From NCBI RefSeq assembly GCF_016917755.1, contig NZ_CP070326.1, positions 6,572,001-6,636,000 on the forward strand: 64,000 nucleotides of DNA, written 5' to 3'. This DNA comes from Streptomyces noursei. GTDB lineage: Bacteria > Actinomycetota > Actinomycetes > Streptomycetales > Streptomycetaceae. The notes under the pieces are model-generated. The model was not told where the DNA came from. It saw only the letters and a program-made list of their open reading frames with translations, and did no database searches. Both the position numbers and the translations under genes were made by a program. Below, in pieces: positions 23,680-33,467 of the stretch (within the stretch, counting starts at the first letter, position 1; each line of letters begins with the position of its first letter).

Positions 23680-23697
23680 GAGCGGAATATTTCGCTC
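23680..23697. promoter_or_regulatory. A/T-rich near-palindrome upstream of pyk
   Basis: GAGCG-GAATATTT-CGCTC, symmetrical except for one base pair, 26-43 bases before the pyk start. The A/T centre stands out in this DNA; a possible operator or promoter element. Confidence 0.4.
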
Positions 23698-23781
23698 TGC
23701 TTCAAAGGCCCTTTAGACGACGCGAGGCGACGCGAGCGGAGCGAGCGGGTCCCGATGCGGGATCCGCGGGCCAGCGCCGGA

Positions 23782-25017
23782 CTAGGCGGTGACCAGGGCG
23801 TATGTCTGCTGGGCGATCTCCAGTTCCTCGTCGGTGGGGACCACGGCGACCGCGACCCGGGCGTAGTCGGGCGAGATCAGCCGCGGCTCGTCGGACCGTA
23901 CGGCGTTGAGCGAGGCGTCCACCGCCATGCCCAGCTCCTCCAGGCCCGCGACGGCGGCGGCCCGGACCGGGGCGGCGTTCTCGCCGACGCCCGCGGTGAA
24001 GGTCACCGCGTCGACCTTGCCGAGCACCGCGGTGTAGGCGCCGATGTACTTCTTCAGCCGGTGGATGTAGATGTCGAAGGCGAGCGCGGCGCGCTCGTCG
24101 CCGCCGTCGATCCGGCGGCGGATCTCCCGCATGTCGTTGTCGCCGCACAGCCCGAGCAGGCCGCTCTTCTTGTTGAGCAGCTCGTCGATCTCGTCCGCGG
24201 ACATCCCGGCCACCCGCTTGAGGTGGAAGGTCACCGCCGGGTCGATGTCACCGGAGCGGGTGCCCATGACCAGGCCCTCCAGCGGGGTCAGGCCCATGGA
24301 GGTGTCCACGCACCGGCCGCCACGGACCGCGGACGCGGAGGCGCCGTTGCCCAGGTGCAGCACGATCACGTTGATGTCCTCCGGCGCCTTGCCGAGCAGC
24401 TCCGCGGTGCGGCGGGAGACGTAGGCGTGCGAGGTGCCGTGGAAGCCGTAGCGGCGGATGCGGTGCGCGTCGGCGGTCGCCACGTCGATGGCGTAGCGGG
24501 CCGCGTGCTCCGGCATCGTGGTGTGGAAGGCGGTGTCGAAGACCGCGACCTGCGGGAGGTCGGGGCGCAGCGCCTGGGCGGTGCGGATCCCGGTGATGTT
24601 GGCCGGGTTGTGCAGCGGGGCCACCGGCACCAGCCGCTCGATCTCCTTGAGCACCGCGTCGTCGATGACGGTCGGCGCGGTGAACTTCAGCCCGCCGTGC
24701 ACCACCCGGTGCCCGATCGCGGCCAGCTCCGGGGAGTCCAGGCCGAGGCCGTCGGCGGCCAGTTCGTCCGCGACCGCCTTCAGTGCGGCCTGGTGGTCGG
24801 CTATCGGTCCGGTGGTCTCGCGGGTGGCGCCGCCGGCGGCCAGCGGGGTGTGGACCAGGCGCGAGGTCTCCTCACCGATCCGCTCGACCAGGCCGACGGC
24901 GAGCCGGGCCGCGCCGGAGCCGCTGCCCGACCGGGCGACGCCCATGTCGAGCAGCTGGTACTTCAGCGACGAGGAGCCGGAGTTGAGGACGAGGACGCGG
25001 GTGGCTTTGGCAGTCAT
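23782..25017 (-). CDS. ackA: Acetate kinase
   Basis: 411 aa from MTAKATRVLVLNSGSSSLKYQ. It interconverts acetyl phosphate plus ADP and acetate plus ATP. Signatures: NSGSSSLKYQ near the start, GHRVVHGGLKF, VFDTAFHTTMP with the catalytic Asp, and YGFHGTSHAYVSRR. The C-terminal part includes FTAGVGENAAPVR. The ATG at 25017 lies 28 bases after the pta stop, so the two are one operon (pta-ackA). It handles overflow carbon or acetate use. Confidence 0.95.
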   Translation of the reverse strand: MTAKATRVLVLNSGSSSLKYQLLDMGVARSGSGSGAARLAVGLVERIGEETSRLVHTPLAAGGATRETTGPIADHQAALKAVADELAADGLGLDSPELAAIGHRVVHGGLKFTAPTVIDDAVLKEIERLVPVAPLHNPANITGIRTAQALRPDLPQVAVFDTAFHTTMPEHAARYAIDVATADAHRIRRYGFHGTSHAYVSRRTAELLGKAPEDINVIVLHLGNGASASAVRGGRCVDTSMGLTPLEGLVMGTRSGDIDPAVTFHLKRVAGMSADEIDELLNKKSGLLGLCGDNDMREIRRRIDGGDERAALAFDIYIHRLKKYIGAYTAVLGKVDAVTFTAGVGENAAPVRAAAVAGLEELGMAVDASLNAVRSDEPRLISPDYARVAVAVVPTDEELEIAQQTYALVTA

Positions 25018-25045
25018 GAAGGGGCTTTCCGGTGGGGGGAGGAGG

Positions 25046-27139
25046 TCAGGCGGTGTGGCCGGCGCCGGGCTCGGCGCCCTGGGCCTGGATCGCGGTGATG
25101 GCGACGGTGTTGACGATGTCCTGGACGAGGGCACCGCGGGAGAGGTCGTTGACCGGTTTGCGCAGGCCCTGCAGGACCGGGCCGACCGCGACCGCGCCGG
25201 CGGAGCGCTGGACGGCCTTGTAGGTGTTGTTGCCGGTGTTGAGGTCCGGGAAGATCAGCACGGTGGCCTTGCCTGCCACCTCGGAGTCCGGGAGCTTGGT
25301 CCGTGCGACTGCCGCGTCCACCGCCGCGTCGTACTGGATGGGGCCCTCGACCAGCAGGTCCGGGCGCCGCTCGCGGACCAGCTCGGTGGCCTTGCGCACC
25401 TTGTCCACGTCGGCGCCGGAGCCGGAGGTGCCGGTGGAGTACGACAGCATCGCGATCCGCGGCTCGACGCCGAACCGGGCGGCGGTGGTGGCGGACTGGA
25501 TGGCGATGTCGGCCAGCTGCTCGGCGTTCGGGTCCGGGTTGACCGCGCAGTCGCCGTAGACCAGCACCCGGTCGGCCAGGCACATGAAGAAGACCGACGA
25601 GACGATCTGCGCGCCCGGCTGCGTCTTGATGATCTCGAAGGCGGGGCGGATGGTGGCGGCGGTGGAGTGCACCGCGCCGGAGACCATGCCGTCGGCCAGG
25701 CCCTCCTGCACCATCAGGGTGCCGAAGTAGGAGACGTCCGCGACCACGTCGTAGGCCAGCTCGTAGCTGACGCCCTTGTGGGAGCGGAGCGTGGCGTACA
25801 GCTCGGCGAACCGCTCGCGCAGCGCGGAGGTCTGCGGGTCGATGATCTGGGCGTCCGCCAGGTCGATGGCCAGGTCGGCGGCGCGCTTGCGGATCGCCTC
25901 CTCCTCGCCCAGCAGCGTCAGGTCGCACACGTCGCGGCGCAGCAGCACGTCGGCGGCGCGCAGCACCCGCTCCTCGGTGCCCTCGGGGAGGACGACCCGG
26001 CGGCGGCCGGCACGGGACCGCTCGATCAGCTCGTGCTCGAACATCATCGGCGTGACCCGGCCGGAGCGGGCCACCGAGACCCGGTCGGTCAGCTCCGCGG
26101 TGTCCACGTGCCGCTCGAACAGGCCGAGCGCGGTCTCCGCCTTGCGCGGCGAGGCGGCGTTCAGCTTGCCCTCGATGGCGAACAGCTCGGCGGCGGTCGG
26201 GAAGGACCCGCCGGGTACCGAGACGACCGGGGTGCCGGGCGCCAGGCGGGCGGCCAGCGCCATGATGTCCGGGCCGGGGCGCTCATGGAGGGTGAGGAGC
26301 ACGCCGGCGATCGACGGGGCGCCGGCGCTGTGCGCGGCGAGCGAGCCGATGACCAGATCTGCGCGGTCCCCGGGCGTCACCACGAGGCAGCCGGGGGTGA
26401 GCGCCTGGAGGAAGGTCGGCAGCATCGCACCGCCGAAGACGAAGTCCCGGGCGTCCCGGGCGAGCCCGGAGTCGTCGCCGAGCAGGATCTCGGCGCCCAG
26501 CGCCTGCACGATCTGGCCGACGGTCGGTGCGGAGAGCGAGCCGTCCTCGGGGAGCGCGTAGCAGGGCACCGGCAGTCGGGCGGCGAGCCGCTCGACGATC
26601 GCGGTGCGCTGCTCAGGCGCGACGCGGTTGACGACCAGCGCGACGACGTCGCAGCCCAGCGTGGTGTAGGCGCGGTAGGCGTTGCGGGCCTCGGCGCGCA
26701 CCGACTCGGCCTCCTGGCCCTGACCGCCGACGACGGGTATCACCGCGGCGCCGAACTCGTTGGCCAGCCGGGCGTTGAGCGCCAGCTCGTCCGGGAGGCT
26801 GGTGTCGGCGTAGTCCGAGCCCAGCACGAGGACGTACTCGTACTCCCGGGCCACCTGGTGGAAGCGGTCCACGAGCCGGGAGACCAGCTCGTCGGTGCCG
26901 CGCTCGGCCTGGAGGGCGGCGGCCTCCTCGTAGCTGATGCCGTAGACGGAGTCGGCGGGCTGGGCGAGGCGGTAGCGGGCCCGCAGCAGTTCGTACAGGC
27001 GGTCGGGGCCTTCGTGGACCAGCGGGCGGAACACTCCCACCCGGTCGACGTGGCGGGTCAGGAGCTCCATGACTCCCAGCTCGACGACCTGGCGTCCGTC
27101 GCCGCGGTCGATACCGGTCACGTACACGCTGCGGGTCAC
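25046..27139 (-). CDS. pta: Phosphate acetyltransferase
   Basis: 697 aa from the GTG at 27139 (MTRSVYVTGIDRGDG). The N-terminal AAA/BioD-like domain (about 1-210) and a DRTGG domain (about 215-330) precede the catalytic PTA_PTB domain (about 365-690), which has RVVLPEGTEERVLRAAD, MVSGAVHSTAATIRPAF, SYSTGTSGSG and ILIFPDLNTGNN-like segments. It converts acetyl-CoA and phosphate to acetyl phosphate for ackA. This is the long form typical of actinobacteria and enterics. It is divergent from pfkA. Confidence 0.94.
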   Translation of the reverse strand: MTRSVYVTGIDRGDGRQVVELGVMELLTRHVDRVGVFRPLVHEGPDRLYELLRARYRLAQPADSVYGISYEEAAALQAERGTDELVSRLVDRFHQVAREYEYVLVLGSDYADTSLPDELALNARLANEFGAAVIPVVGGQGQEAESVRAEARNAYRAYTTLGCDVVALVVNRVAPEQRTAIVERLAARLPVPCYALPEDGSLSAPTVGQIVQALGAEILLGDDSGLARDARDFVFGGAMLPTFLQALTPGCLVVTPGDRADLVIGSLAAHSAGAPSIAGVLLTLHERPGPDIMALAARLAPGTPVVSVPGGSFPTAAELFAIEGKLNAASPRKAETALGLFERHVDTAELTDRVSVARSGRVTPMMFEHELIERSRAGRRRVVLPEGTEERVLRAADVLLRRDVCDLTLLGEEEAIRKRAADLAIDLADAQIIDPQTSALRERFAELYATLRSHKGVSYELAYDVVADVSYFGTLMVQEGLADGMVSGAVHSTAATIRPAFEIIKTQPGAQIVSSVFFMCLADRVLVYGDCAVNPDPNAEQLADIAIQSATTAARFGVEPRIAMLSYSTGTSGSGADVDKVRKATELVRERRPDLLVEGPIQYDAAVDAAVARTKLPDSEVAGKATVLIFPDLNTGNNTYKAVQRSAGAVAVGPVLQGLRKPVNDLSRGALVQDIVNTVAITAIQAQGAEPGAGHTA

Positions 27140-27412
27140 GCGTGGTCTCCGTCCATTCGATGGCCGCGAGGCGCCTGCTCGCGAGTTTTCCCTGCTCACA
27201 AGGTCAAAATGAGCCATTATTCTGGGCTTGCCCCTCTTGACAATACCTGCGCGGATAGCTAAGTCGCTCTCCCAGTTTCCCTGTGGGGGCCGGGGCGGGG
27301 ACAGTGGGGGGTGGTCCCCTCATGCGGCCGGGGTCGGGGTTGCACCGACGAACCCGTGAAACAATCGGACCGGCTCACACGAACCGACAGCGAGCACAGG
27401 AGACACAGCACG
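27140..27412. promoter_or_regulatory. Divergent promoter region of pta-ackA and pfkA
   Basis: About 270 bases. A perfect -35 word TTGACA is at 27237-27242, with TAAGTC 17 bases further as a poor -10 in the pfkA direction. GCTCA (27194) and TGAGC (27210) form a spaced dyad. CAGGAGAC before 27413 is the pfkA ribosome binding site. Confidence 0.35.
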
Positions 27413-28438
27413 ATGCGTATCGGAGTCCTCACCGCAGGCGGCGACTGTCCCGGCCTGAATGCTGTGATCCGGTCCGTCGTCCACCGCGCCCTCGCCGGCC
27501 ACGGAGACGAGGTCATCGGTTTTGAGGACGGCTTCAAGGGGCTGCTCGACGGCCGCTTCCGCAAGCTCGACCTGGACGCGGTCAGCGGCATCCTCGCCCG
27601 CGGCGGCACCATCCTCGGTTCCGCCCGCCTGGAGCGCGCCCGGCTGCGCGAGGCGTGCGAGAGCGCCAAGGACTTCTCCCGCGAGTACGGGATAGACGTC
27701 CTGATCCCGATCGGCGGCGAGGGCACGCTCACCGCCGCCCGGATGCTCGCCGACGCCGGCATGCCGGTGGTCGGCGTCCCCAAGACGATCGACAACGACA
27801 TCTCCTCCACCGACCGCACCTTCGGCTTCGACACCGCCGTCGGTGTGGCCACCGAGGCGATCGACCGCCTCAAGACCACTGCCGAATCGCACCAGCGGGT
27901 CATGGTCGTCGAGGTCATGGGCCGGCACGCGGGCTGGATCGCGCTGGAGTCCGGGATGGCCGGCGGCGCCCACGGCATCTGCCTGCCGGAGCGCGAGTTC
28001 GACGTCAACGACCTGGTGAAGATGGTCGAGGAGCGGTTCGCCCGGGGCAAGAAGTTCGCGGTGGTCTGCGTCGCCGAGGGCGCCCACCCGCTCGCCGGCA
28101 CCATGGACTACAAGAAGGGTGCCATCGACCAGTTCGGCCACGAGCGGTTCTCCGGCATCGGCACCGCCCTCGCCCACGAACTGGAGAAGCGCCTGGGCAA
28201 GGAGGCCCGCCCGGTCATCCTCGGCCACGTCCAGCGCGGCGGCACCCCCACCGCCTACGACCGGGTGCTGGCCACCCGCTTCGGCTGGCACGCGGTCGAG
28301 GCCGCGCACCGCGGTGACTTCGGGCAGATGACCGCGCTGCGCGGCACGGACATCGTCATGACCCCGCTGGCCGAGGCGATCACCGAGCTCAAGCGGGTCC
28401 CGGCGGACCGCATGGACGAGGCCGAGTCGGTCTTCTGA
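27413..28438 (+). CDS. pfkA: 6-phosphofructokinase
   Basis: 341 aa. It phosphorylates fructose 6-phosphate. MRIGVLTAGGDCPGLNAVIR carries the GGDCPG nucleotide loop, then GRFRKLDLDAVSGILARGGT, PIGGEGTLTAA, PKTIDNDISSTDRTFGF (catalytic Asp in TIDND) and MGRHAGWIALESG. HVQRGGTPTAYDRVLATR is the family signature. The GGEGT (instead of GGDGS) and D-x-x-S-T-D pattern is the type seen in actinomycete enzymes, which may use ATP or pyrophosphate; those studied in S. coelicolor are ATP-dependent. A strong terminator follows. Confidence 0.94.
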   Translation: MRIGVLTAGGDCPGLNAVIRSVVHRALAGHGDEVIGFEDGFKGLLDGRFRKLDLDAVSGILARGGTILGSARLERARLREACESAKDFSREYGIDVLIPIGGEGTLTAARMLADAGMPVVGVPKTIDNDISSTDRTFGFDTAVGVATEAIDRLKTTAESHQRVMVVEVMGRHAGWIALESGMAGGAHGICLPEREFDVNDLVKMVEERFARGKKFAVVCVAEGAHPLAGTMDYKKGAIDQFGHERFSGIGTALAHELEKRLGKEARPVILGHVQRGGTPTAYDRVLATRFGWHAVEAAHRGDFGQMTALRGTDIVMTPLAEAITELKRVPADRMDEAESVF

Positions 28439-28461
28439 CGGACGTTCTCGTCAACTCGGCA

Positions 28462-28496
28462 CGGGCGGCGCACCGTTGAGGTGCGCCGCCCGTTTT
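28462..28496. terminator. Terminator of pfkA, shared with the convergent gene
   Basis: CGGGCGGCGCACC-GTTGA-GGTGCGCCGCCCG, a perfect 13-bp stem, then TTTT. Confidence 0.9.
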
Positions 28497-28519
28497 CCTG
28501 GAGTTGCCCGTTCTTCCGG

Positions 28520-29533
28520 CTACTGATGGACGGTCCAGTGGTCGTCGGCGCCCGCCTGGACGAACTTCAGCGGCGGGCACAGGAACGCGTTCGGATCGGG
28601 GGCGGTGTCGGTCCACGGCGAGTCGGACGGGCTCGCCGGCTTCCAGGCGCCGTTCCTGCGCAGCTGCACGGCGCTGCTGTCGAAGCTGGTGTGCTGCGCC
28701 TCCGTGCAGTAGTACCCCTCTCCCGTGGCCGGGTCGACGCTCGCATAGATCTCGAACATGTCCCAGCCGTGGTCCAGCCCGCTCTGGTCCGTGCCCGACT
28801 GCCGGAACAGCAGGTCCCAGGCGGCGGTGCGGTAGTTGTAGAGGTACGCCGACCAGCGGTTGGCGGCGTTGTCGTCCCGCACCATCTGCACGCTGTACGC
28901 GGCCGGCCCGCCGTTGCCGGGGGTGTAGTTCTTCAGGAAGGCGTCGTCGATCGGGACGGTCTTGGCCGGGCCGACCGTCCCGCACCAGTCCCACGCCCAG
29001 ATCTCGTTGCCGGTGTTGGTGTACGCGGTCACCACTTCCATGCACGAGTTCTGGGCCTTGGTGGTGGGCGCGTAGGTGACGTTGTCGGCGTCGGTGACCG
29101 TGTAGGACGGGTCGACGGTGTGGGTGGCCATGATGCCGTCATGCGTACCGGGCTGGGGGAAGACGCCCCACCAGTTGTGGGTGACCTGGCCCGCCCGGGG
29201 TGCCGCGGCGGTCGGCCGACTGCCGGGGAGTCGGGGGTGGTGCGTCCACGCCGGGCCGGATACGGCGCGGCGCCCGGCCAGGAACGTACGGGCGGCGTGC
29301 TCGCGCCCCGGGGTGCGGGCCGGGGTGCGCGCCCCGATGACGACGCCGGTGTGCGGGGCGGTGGGGGAGGGCGGCGGAGCGGTCCGGGCCGCGGCCGGGT
29401 GGGTGGTGGCGGTGGCGGGGGCGGCCAGGGCCACCGTCACCAGGGCGGTGAGGGCCGAGGCGGCGAGGGTCAGGGCGGTGCGGGGCGAACGGGATCGTGC
29501 TCGGGAAGCGGTTCTGCGTCCGGGGCTGTCCAC
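28520..29533 (-). CDS. Secreted hypothetical protein
   Basis: 337 aa from the GTG at 29533, with GGAGGA just upstream. The arginine-rich start followed by TALTLAASALTALVTVALA and ATATT is a signal peptide. A disordered Pro/Arg/Ala stretch follows (about 45-110). Then comes a Trp/Tyr/Asn-rich domain of about 210 residues (THNWWGVFPQPGTHDG, NEIWAWDWCGTVGPAK, RWSAYLYNYRTAAWDLLF and WDMFEIYASVDPATGEGYYC) with four Cys likely to form disulfides. Its composition suggests a carbohydrate-binding or lectin-like fold, but no family was recognised. Confidence 0.75.
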   Translation of the reverse strand: MDSPGRRTASRARSRSPRTALTLAASALTALVTVALAAPATATTHPAAARTAPPPSPTAPHTGVVIGARTPARTPGREHAARTFLAGRRAVSGPAWTHHPRLPGSRPTAAAPRAGQVTHNWWGVFPQPGTHDGIMATHTVDPSYTVTDADNVTYAPTTKAQNSCMEVVTAYTNTGNEIWAWDWCGTVGPAKTVPIDDAFLKNYTPGNGGPAAYSVQMVRDDNAANRWSAYLYNYRTAAWDLLFRQSGTDQSGLDHGWDMFEIYASVDPATGEGYYCTEAQHTSFDSSAVQLRRNGAWKPASPSDSPWTDTAPDPNAFLCPPLKFVQAGADDHWTVHQ

Positions 29534-29690
29534 GATTCCTCCAGGGCCTGTGGGGGGTGGCCCGGGCTGGTCCGGGCGTGCCTGGGCTGACCTGCGCCGG
29601 AGTGCGTGCGCCTGCGCTGGCCTGGACCAACGGGGGTCTAATGGAATGTCCATGACAGCGTGGGGAGTGTCAAGGGATCCGGCGCAACGC

Positions 29691-29726
29691 CCGGTCCCCG
29701 CCCCTCAGTTGAGGAGCGGGGACCGG
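29691..29726. terminator. Hairpin downstream of the FtsX-type ABC operon
   Basis: CCGGTCCCCGC-C-CCTCA pairs with TGAGG-A-GCGGGGACCGG, a stem of 17 bp with one mismatch and a 2-base gap, 25 bases past the permease stop. Confidence 0.65.
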
Positions 29727-29751
29727 GGGTGAAGGCGCCGGGTGTACGGGA

Positions 29752-32322
29752 CTACTGCGCGCCGATGGACTCCAGCGGGTTCAGACGGGCGGCGCGGCGG
29801 GCGGGCCAGGCGGCCGCCAGGACGCCGACCACCAGGGCGATCCCGAAGAAGAGCGCCAACCGGCCCCAGGGCAGGACCATCTCGTACGTCGGGAGGGAGT
29901 TGGCGGTCATGCTGCCGCCGGCCCAGGCGAGGAAGACACCCACGCCGATGCCGAGCACCGCGCCGAACAGGGAGATGACCACCGACTCCAGACGGACCAT
30001 CTGCTTGATGCCGGTGCGGGGCAGCCCGATGGCGCGGAGCATGCCGATCTCGCGGGTGCGCTCGAAGACCGACATCGCCAGGGTGTTGACGACGCCCAGG
30101 ACCGCGATGACCACGGCCATGCCGAGCAGCCCGTACATCATGTTCAGCATGGTGTTGATGGCGCCGGCGTCCTGGTTGCGCAGCGCGTCGCGGTCCTGGA
30201 CCTTCAGAAGCGGGCTGTTGCCGAGGGCGTCGCGGATCTCCTTGCCCAGACCGGCGGAGGCGCCGTCGGCGGCCTTGACCAGCACCTCGTCGTCCTTGAA
30301 CGGCTTCTTGTGCGGGTCGATCAGGGATGCCGCGCCCAGCGCGTCGCGGACGATCCCGTTGTCCTGGTAGATGCCGGTGATCGTCAGCTTCTGCTTCTTG
30401 GCCTTGCCGCTGAAGAACTCCGCTTCGACGGTGTCGCCGACCTTCCAGCCCAGCTCCTTGGCCTTGGTGCGGGACACCGCGATCCCGTTGCCCCGTACGG
30501 CGTCGTAGGAACCGCGCTCGAACCGGACGTCGGTGACCTTGGGCAGTTGGGTCAGGTCGGTGCCGGTGAGGGAGAGGAACCCGTCGCCCGTCGTCCTGAG
30601 GCCGACCTGCCGCAGCGGGACGACGGCCTCGACGCCCGACACCCGCGCCGCCTTCTTCGAGAGCTGGGGGTCGATCCCGTCGAAGTGGGAGGAGGTGACC
30701 TTGTAGTCGGCCTTCAGGTCCTTGGCGACCATCTCGTCCGTGGCGCGCTGGACGGAGTGCCCGCCCACCGTCATGCCGGTGATCAGTGCGAGACCGATCA
30801 TCAGGGCGGAGGCGGTGGCGGCGGTGCGGCGCGGGTTGCGCAGCGCGTTCTCCTTGGCCAGCTTTCCGGTGACGCCGAAGAGGCGGGTGGTGACCTTGCC
30901 GGCCAGTGCCACCAGCGGACGCGACAGCAGCGGGGCCAGGATGATCACGCCGGTCAGGGTCAGGACGCCGCCCGCCATGGCCATGGTCAGCGCGCCGCTG
31001 TCCTTCTGCGTGGAGACGTACAGCATGGCCGCCACTCCGAGGGCGGTGACCACCGCGCCCAGGGTGTTGCGGAGGACCAGGCCGCGCTGGGCCGGCGGCG
31101 CCTCGACGGTGCTCAGCGCCTCGATCGGAGCGATCCTGGCCGCCTTGCGGGACGGAAGCCAGGCGGCCAGCACGGTCACCAGCACCCCGACGCCGAGGGC
31201 GGTGAGCACCGCGGACGGGCGCAGGACCAACGGGCCGTCGGGGAAGCCGGCGCCGGTGGCGTTCAGCAGCGGACGCAGGCCGACCGCGATCCCCAGGCCG
31301 AGCGCGAAGCCGACGGCCGAGGAGGCCAGGCCCAGCAGGCCCGCCTCGGCCAGCACCGAGCGCACCACCTGACGACGGGAGGCGCCGACCGCGCGCATCA
31401 GCGCGATCTCGCGGCTGCGCTGGGCGATGAGCATGGTGAAGGTGTTGGCGATGATGAAGACACCGACGAACAGCGCGATGCCCGCGAAGGTCAGCAGCAT
31501 CTTCGTCAGCGAGCTGGTGCTCTCGGTGATGAACCTGGCCTCCTGGGAGGCGAGTTCGGTGCCGCTGGTGGCGACGGCGCGGTCCTTGGGCAGCAGCGTG
31601 CGGACCTGCTCGGTCAGTGCCTGGTTGTCGGCGCCGGGCTTGGCGGTGACCACCAGCTCGTCGTACTGGCCCGGGTGCAGGAACAGCTTCTGCGCGGTGC
31701 TGGTGTCGAAGAGCGCGAGGCTGGCCCCCGACGTCACCTGCGGGTCATCCGTGCCCACGATGCCGACCAGCTTCTTGGTCAGCGCCGGGCCGTCGGTCGC
31801 GAAGCGCACGGTGTCGCCGAGCGCGTAGCCGCCGCGCTGAGCGGACTTGGCGTCCAGCGCGAGCTCGCCGGCGGAGGCCGGTGCGCGGCCCTCCCGCAGC
31901 GGGTAGCGGCTGTCCTTGCCGTCCCGGTCCGGGACGTAGTTGACGCCGCGGTTCCCCCACTCACGGCCGAGCGGCTGGTTGTCCTTGCCGACCACGATGG
32001 TGTCGCCGGACAGGGACGGGCGTACGGACGCCACGCCCGGCAGCGTGCGGATCCGGTCCGCGAGCGGGTCGGTCAGGGCGCTGTCGCGCCGGCCGTCCGC
32101 CGGCTCCTCGCCGTCGCCGTCGGCGTTGCGGGGGGACGCCGACTGCACGGAGACGGCGACGTCCTTGAGGTTCTTGGACATGGCGTTGCGGTACGCCGCG
32201 CCGACGGTATCGCTGAAGATCAGCGTGCCGGAGACGAACGCGGTACCGAGGACGACCGCGAGCGCGGTCATCATCAGGCGGGCCTTGTGCGCGACGATGT
32301 TGCGCAGAGCTGTACGAAGCAT
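29752..32322 (-). CDS. ABC transporter permease, FtsX/MacB type
   Basis: 856 aa with two FtsX modules. An N-terminal helix (ARLMMTALAVVLGTAFVSG) precedes an extracytoplasmic MacB-like domain (about 45-260). A three-helix block (TFAGIALFVGVFIIANTFTM onward) follows, then a middle helix group, a second extracytoplasmic domain (about 520-700), and a final three-helix block (GLLGMAVVIAVLGVVNTLAM, then FLAWAGGSM and LVVGVLAAAWPARRA). Such permeases do not move substrates through a channel but export lipids or peptides, or transmit force. The ATPase gene is directly upstream (112 bp). Confidence 0.92.
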   Translation of the reverse strand: MLRTALRNIVAHKARLMMTALAVVLGTAFVSGTLIFSDTVGAAYRNAMSKNLKDVAVSVQSASPRNADGDGEEPADGRRDSALTDPLADRIRTLPGVASVRPSLSGDTIVVGKDNQPLGREWGNRGVNYVPDRDGKDSRYPLREGRAPASAGELALDAKSAQRGGYALGDTVRFATDGPALTKKLVGIVGTDDPQVTSGASLALFDTSTAQKLFLHPGQYDELVVTAKPGADNQALTEQVRTLLPKDRAVATSGTELASQEARFITESTSSLTKMLLTFAGIALFVGVFIIANTFTMLIAQRSREIALMRAVGASRRQVVRSVLAEAGLLGLASSAVGFALGLGIAVGLRPLLNATGAGFPDGPLVLRPSAVLTALGVGVLVTVLAAWLPSRKAARIAPIEALSTVEAPPAQRGLVLRNTLGAVVTALGVAAMLYVSTQKDSGALTMAMAGGVLTLTGVIILAPLLSRPLVALAGKVTTRLFGVTGKLAKENALRNPRRTAATASALMIGLALITGMTVGGHSVQRATDEMVAKDLKADYKVTSSHFDGIDPQLSKKAARVSGVEAVVPLRQVGLRTTGDGFLSLTGTDLTQLPKVTDVRFERGSYDAVRGNGIAVSRTKAKELGWKVGDTVEAEFFSGKAKKQKLTITGIYQDNGIVRDALGAASLIDPHKKPFKDDEVLVKAADGASAGLGKEIRDALGNSPLLKVQDRDALRNQDAGAINTMLNMMYGLLGMAVVIAVLGVVNTLAMSVFERTREIGMLRAIGLPRTGIKQMVRLESVVISLFGAVLGIGVGVFLAWAGGSMTANSLPTYEMVLPWGRLALFFGIALVVGVLAAAWPARRAARLNPLESIGAQ

Positions 32323-32442
32323 GGTGGGTGTTCAGTCCTGGAGGTGGGCTGGGTCCTGGAGGTCGGCCGGGTCCGGCCTGGGGTCTGGCACCGGCCGGGG
32401 GCGGGGAGGGCCCGGGGCTCGGGCGGGAGGCGCGTACGGCCC

Positions 32443-33231
32443 TCAGCTCGTACGGCCCTTGGCGTCGAACATGCGCATCCGGTCCAGGACGGTGTCCGCG
32501 GTCGGCCCGCGCAGCTCGTCCACGATGTGGCCGTCGGCCAGGAAGATCACCCGGTCCGCGTAGCCGGCGGCGACCGGGTCGTGGGTGACCATCACCACCG
32601 TCTGGCCCATCGCCTGCACCGACTCCCGCAGGAAGCCCAGCACCTCGGCGCCGGAGCGGGAGTCGAGGTTGCCGGTCGGCTCGTCCGCGAAGATGATCTC
32701 CGGCTGGGCGGCCAGCGCCCGCGCCACCGCGACCCGCTGCTGCTGGCCGCCGGACAATTGCGACGGCCGGTGCCCGAGCCGCCCCGACAGGCCGACGGTC
32801 TCCACGACCCGGCTCACCCACTCCCGGTCCGGGCGGCGGCCGGCGATGTCCATCGGCAGCGTGATGTTCTCCAGCGCGGTCAGGGTGGGCAGCAGGTTGA
32901 ACGCCTGGAAGATGAAGCCGATCTTGTCCCGGCGGAGCCGGGTCAGCTGCTTGTCGTTCAGCGCGGCCAGTTCCACGTCGCCGATCCGCGCCGAACCGGT
33001 GGATATCGAATCCAGCCCGGCCATGCAGTGCATCAGCGTGGACTTGCCCGATCCGGACGGCCCCATGATCGCGGTGAACCGGGCCCGCTCGAACTCCACG
33101 TCGACGGAGTCCAGGGCGACCACCTGGGTCTCGCCCTGGCCGTAGACCTTGCTCAGGCTCGTGGCCCGGGCGGCGACGGCCGTGGTGGCGTGGGCGGGGA
33201 AGGCGGGACGGGGGACGGCGGTGTGCGGCAC
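32443..33231 (-). CDS. ABC transporter ATP-binding protein (MacB/LolD type)
   Basis: 262 aa from a GTG at 33231 with AGGAG 6 bases upstream. Walker A GPSGSGKST, Q-loop FIFQAFNLLPTLTALENI, signature LSGGQQQRVAVARAL, Walker B IIFADEPTGNLDSRSG and H-loop VTHDP are all present, and the LPTLTALENI segment is typical of the LolD/MacB group. It pairs with the FtsX-type permease that follows. The substrate is not apparent; in Streptomyces such pairs often handle lantibiotics or envelope lipids. Confidence 0.93.
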   Translation of the reverse strand: MPHTAVPRPAFPAHATTAVAARATSLSKVYGQGETQVVALDSVDVEFERARFTAIMGPSGSGKSTLMHCMAGLDSISTGSARIGDVELAALNDKQLTRLRRDKIGFIFQAFNLLPTLTALENITLPMDIAGRRPDREWVSRVVETVGLSGRLGHRPSQLSGGQQQRVAVARALAAQPEIIFADEPTGNLDSRSGAEVLGFLRESVQAMGQTVVMVTHDPVAAGYADRVIFLADGHIVDELRGPTADTVLDRMRMFDAKGRTS

Positions 33232-33467
33232 CACAACTCCTGGGGGGCGACGGGACGGACGGCGCGAACAGTGCGGCAGCCAGCACCACTGGCCTCGCAA
33301 AGCGCTGTCCCCATCTTCGATGCCGCAGGTCAGCCCATTCTTCGGCCGGAAGGACCGAAAGCCGCACCGGCCGGAAGTGCCACAGTCGGAGCCGGCGTCC
33401 TCCTCAGGGCGGACGGCCGTCCGCCCGCAGACCGACGGGACGCGTCAGGGTCCGGGCCCGCGCGGTG

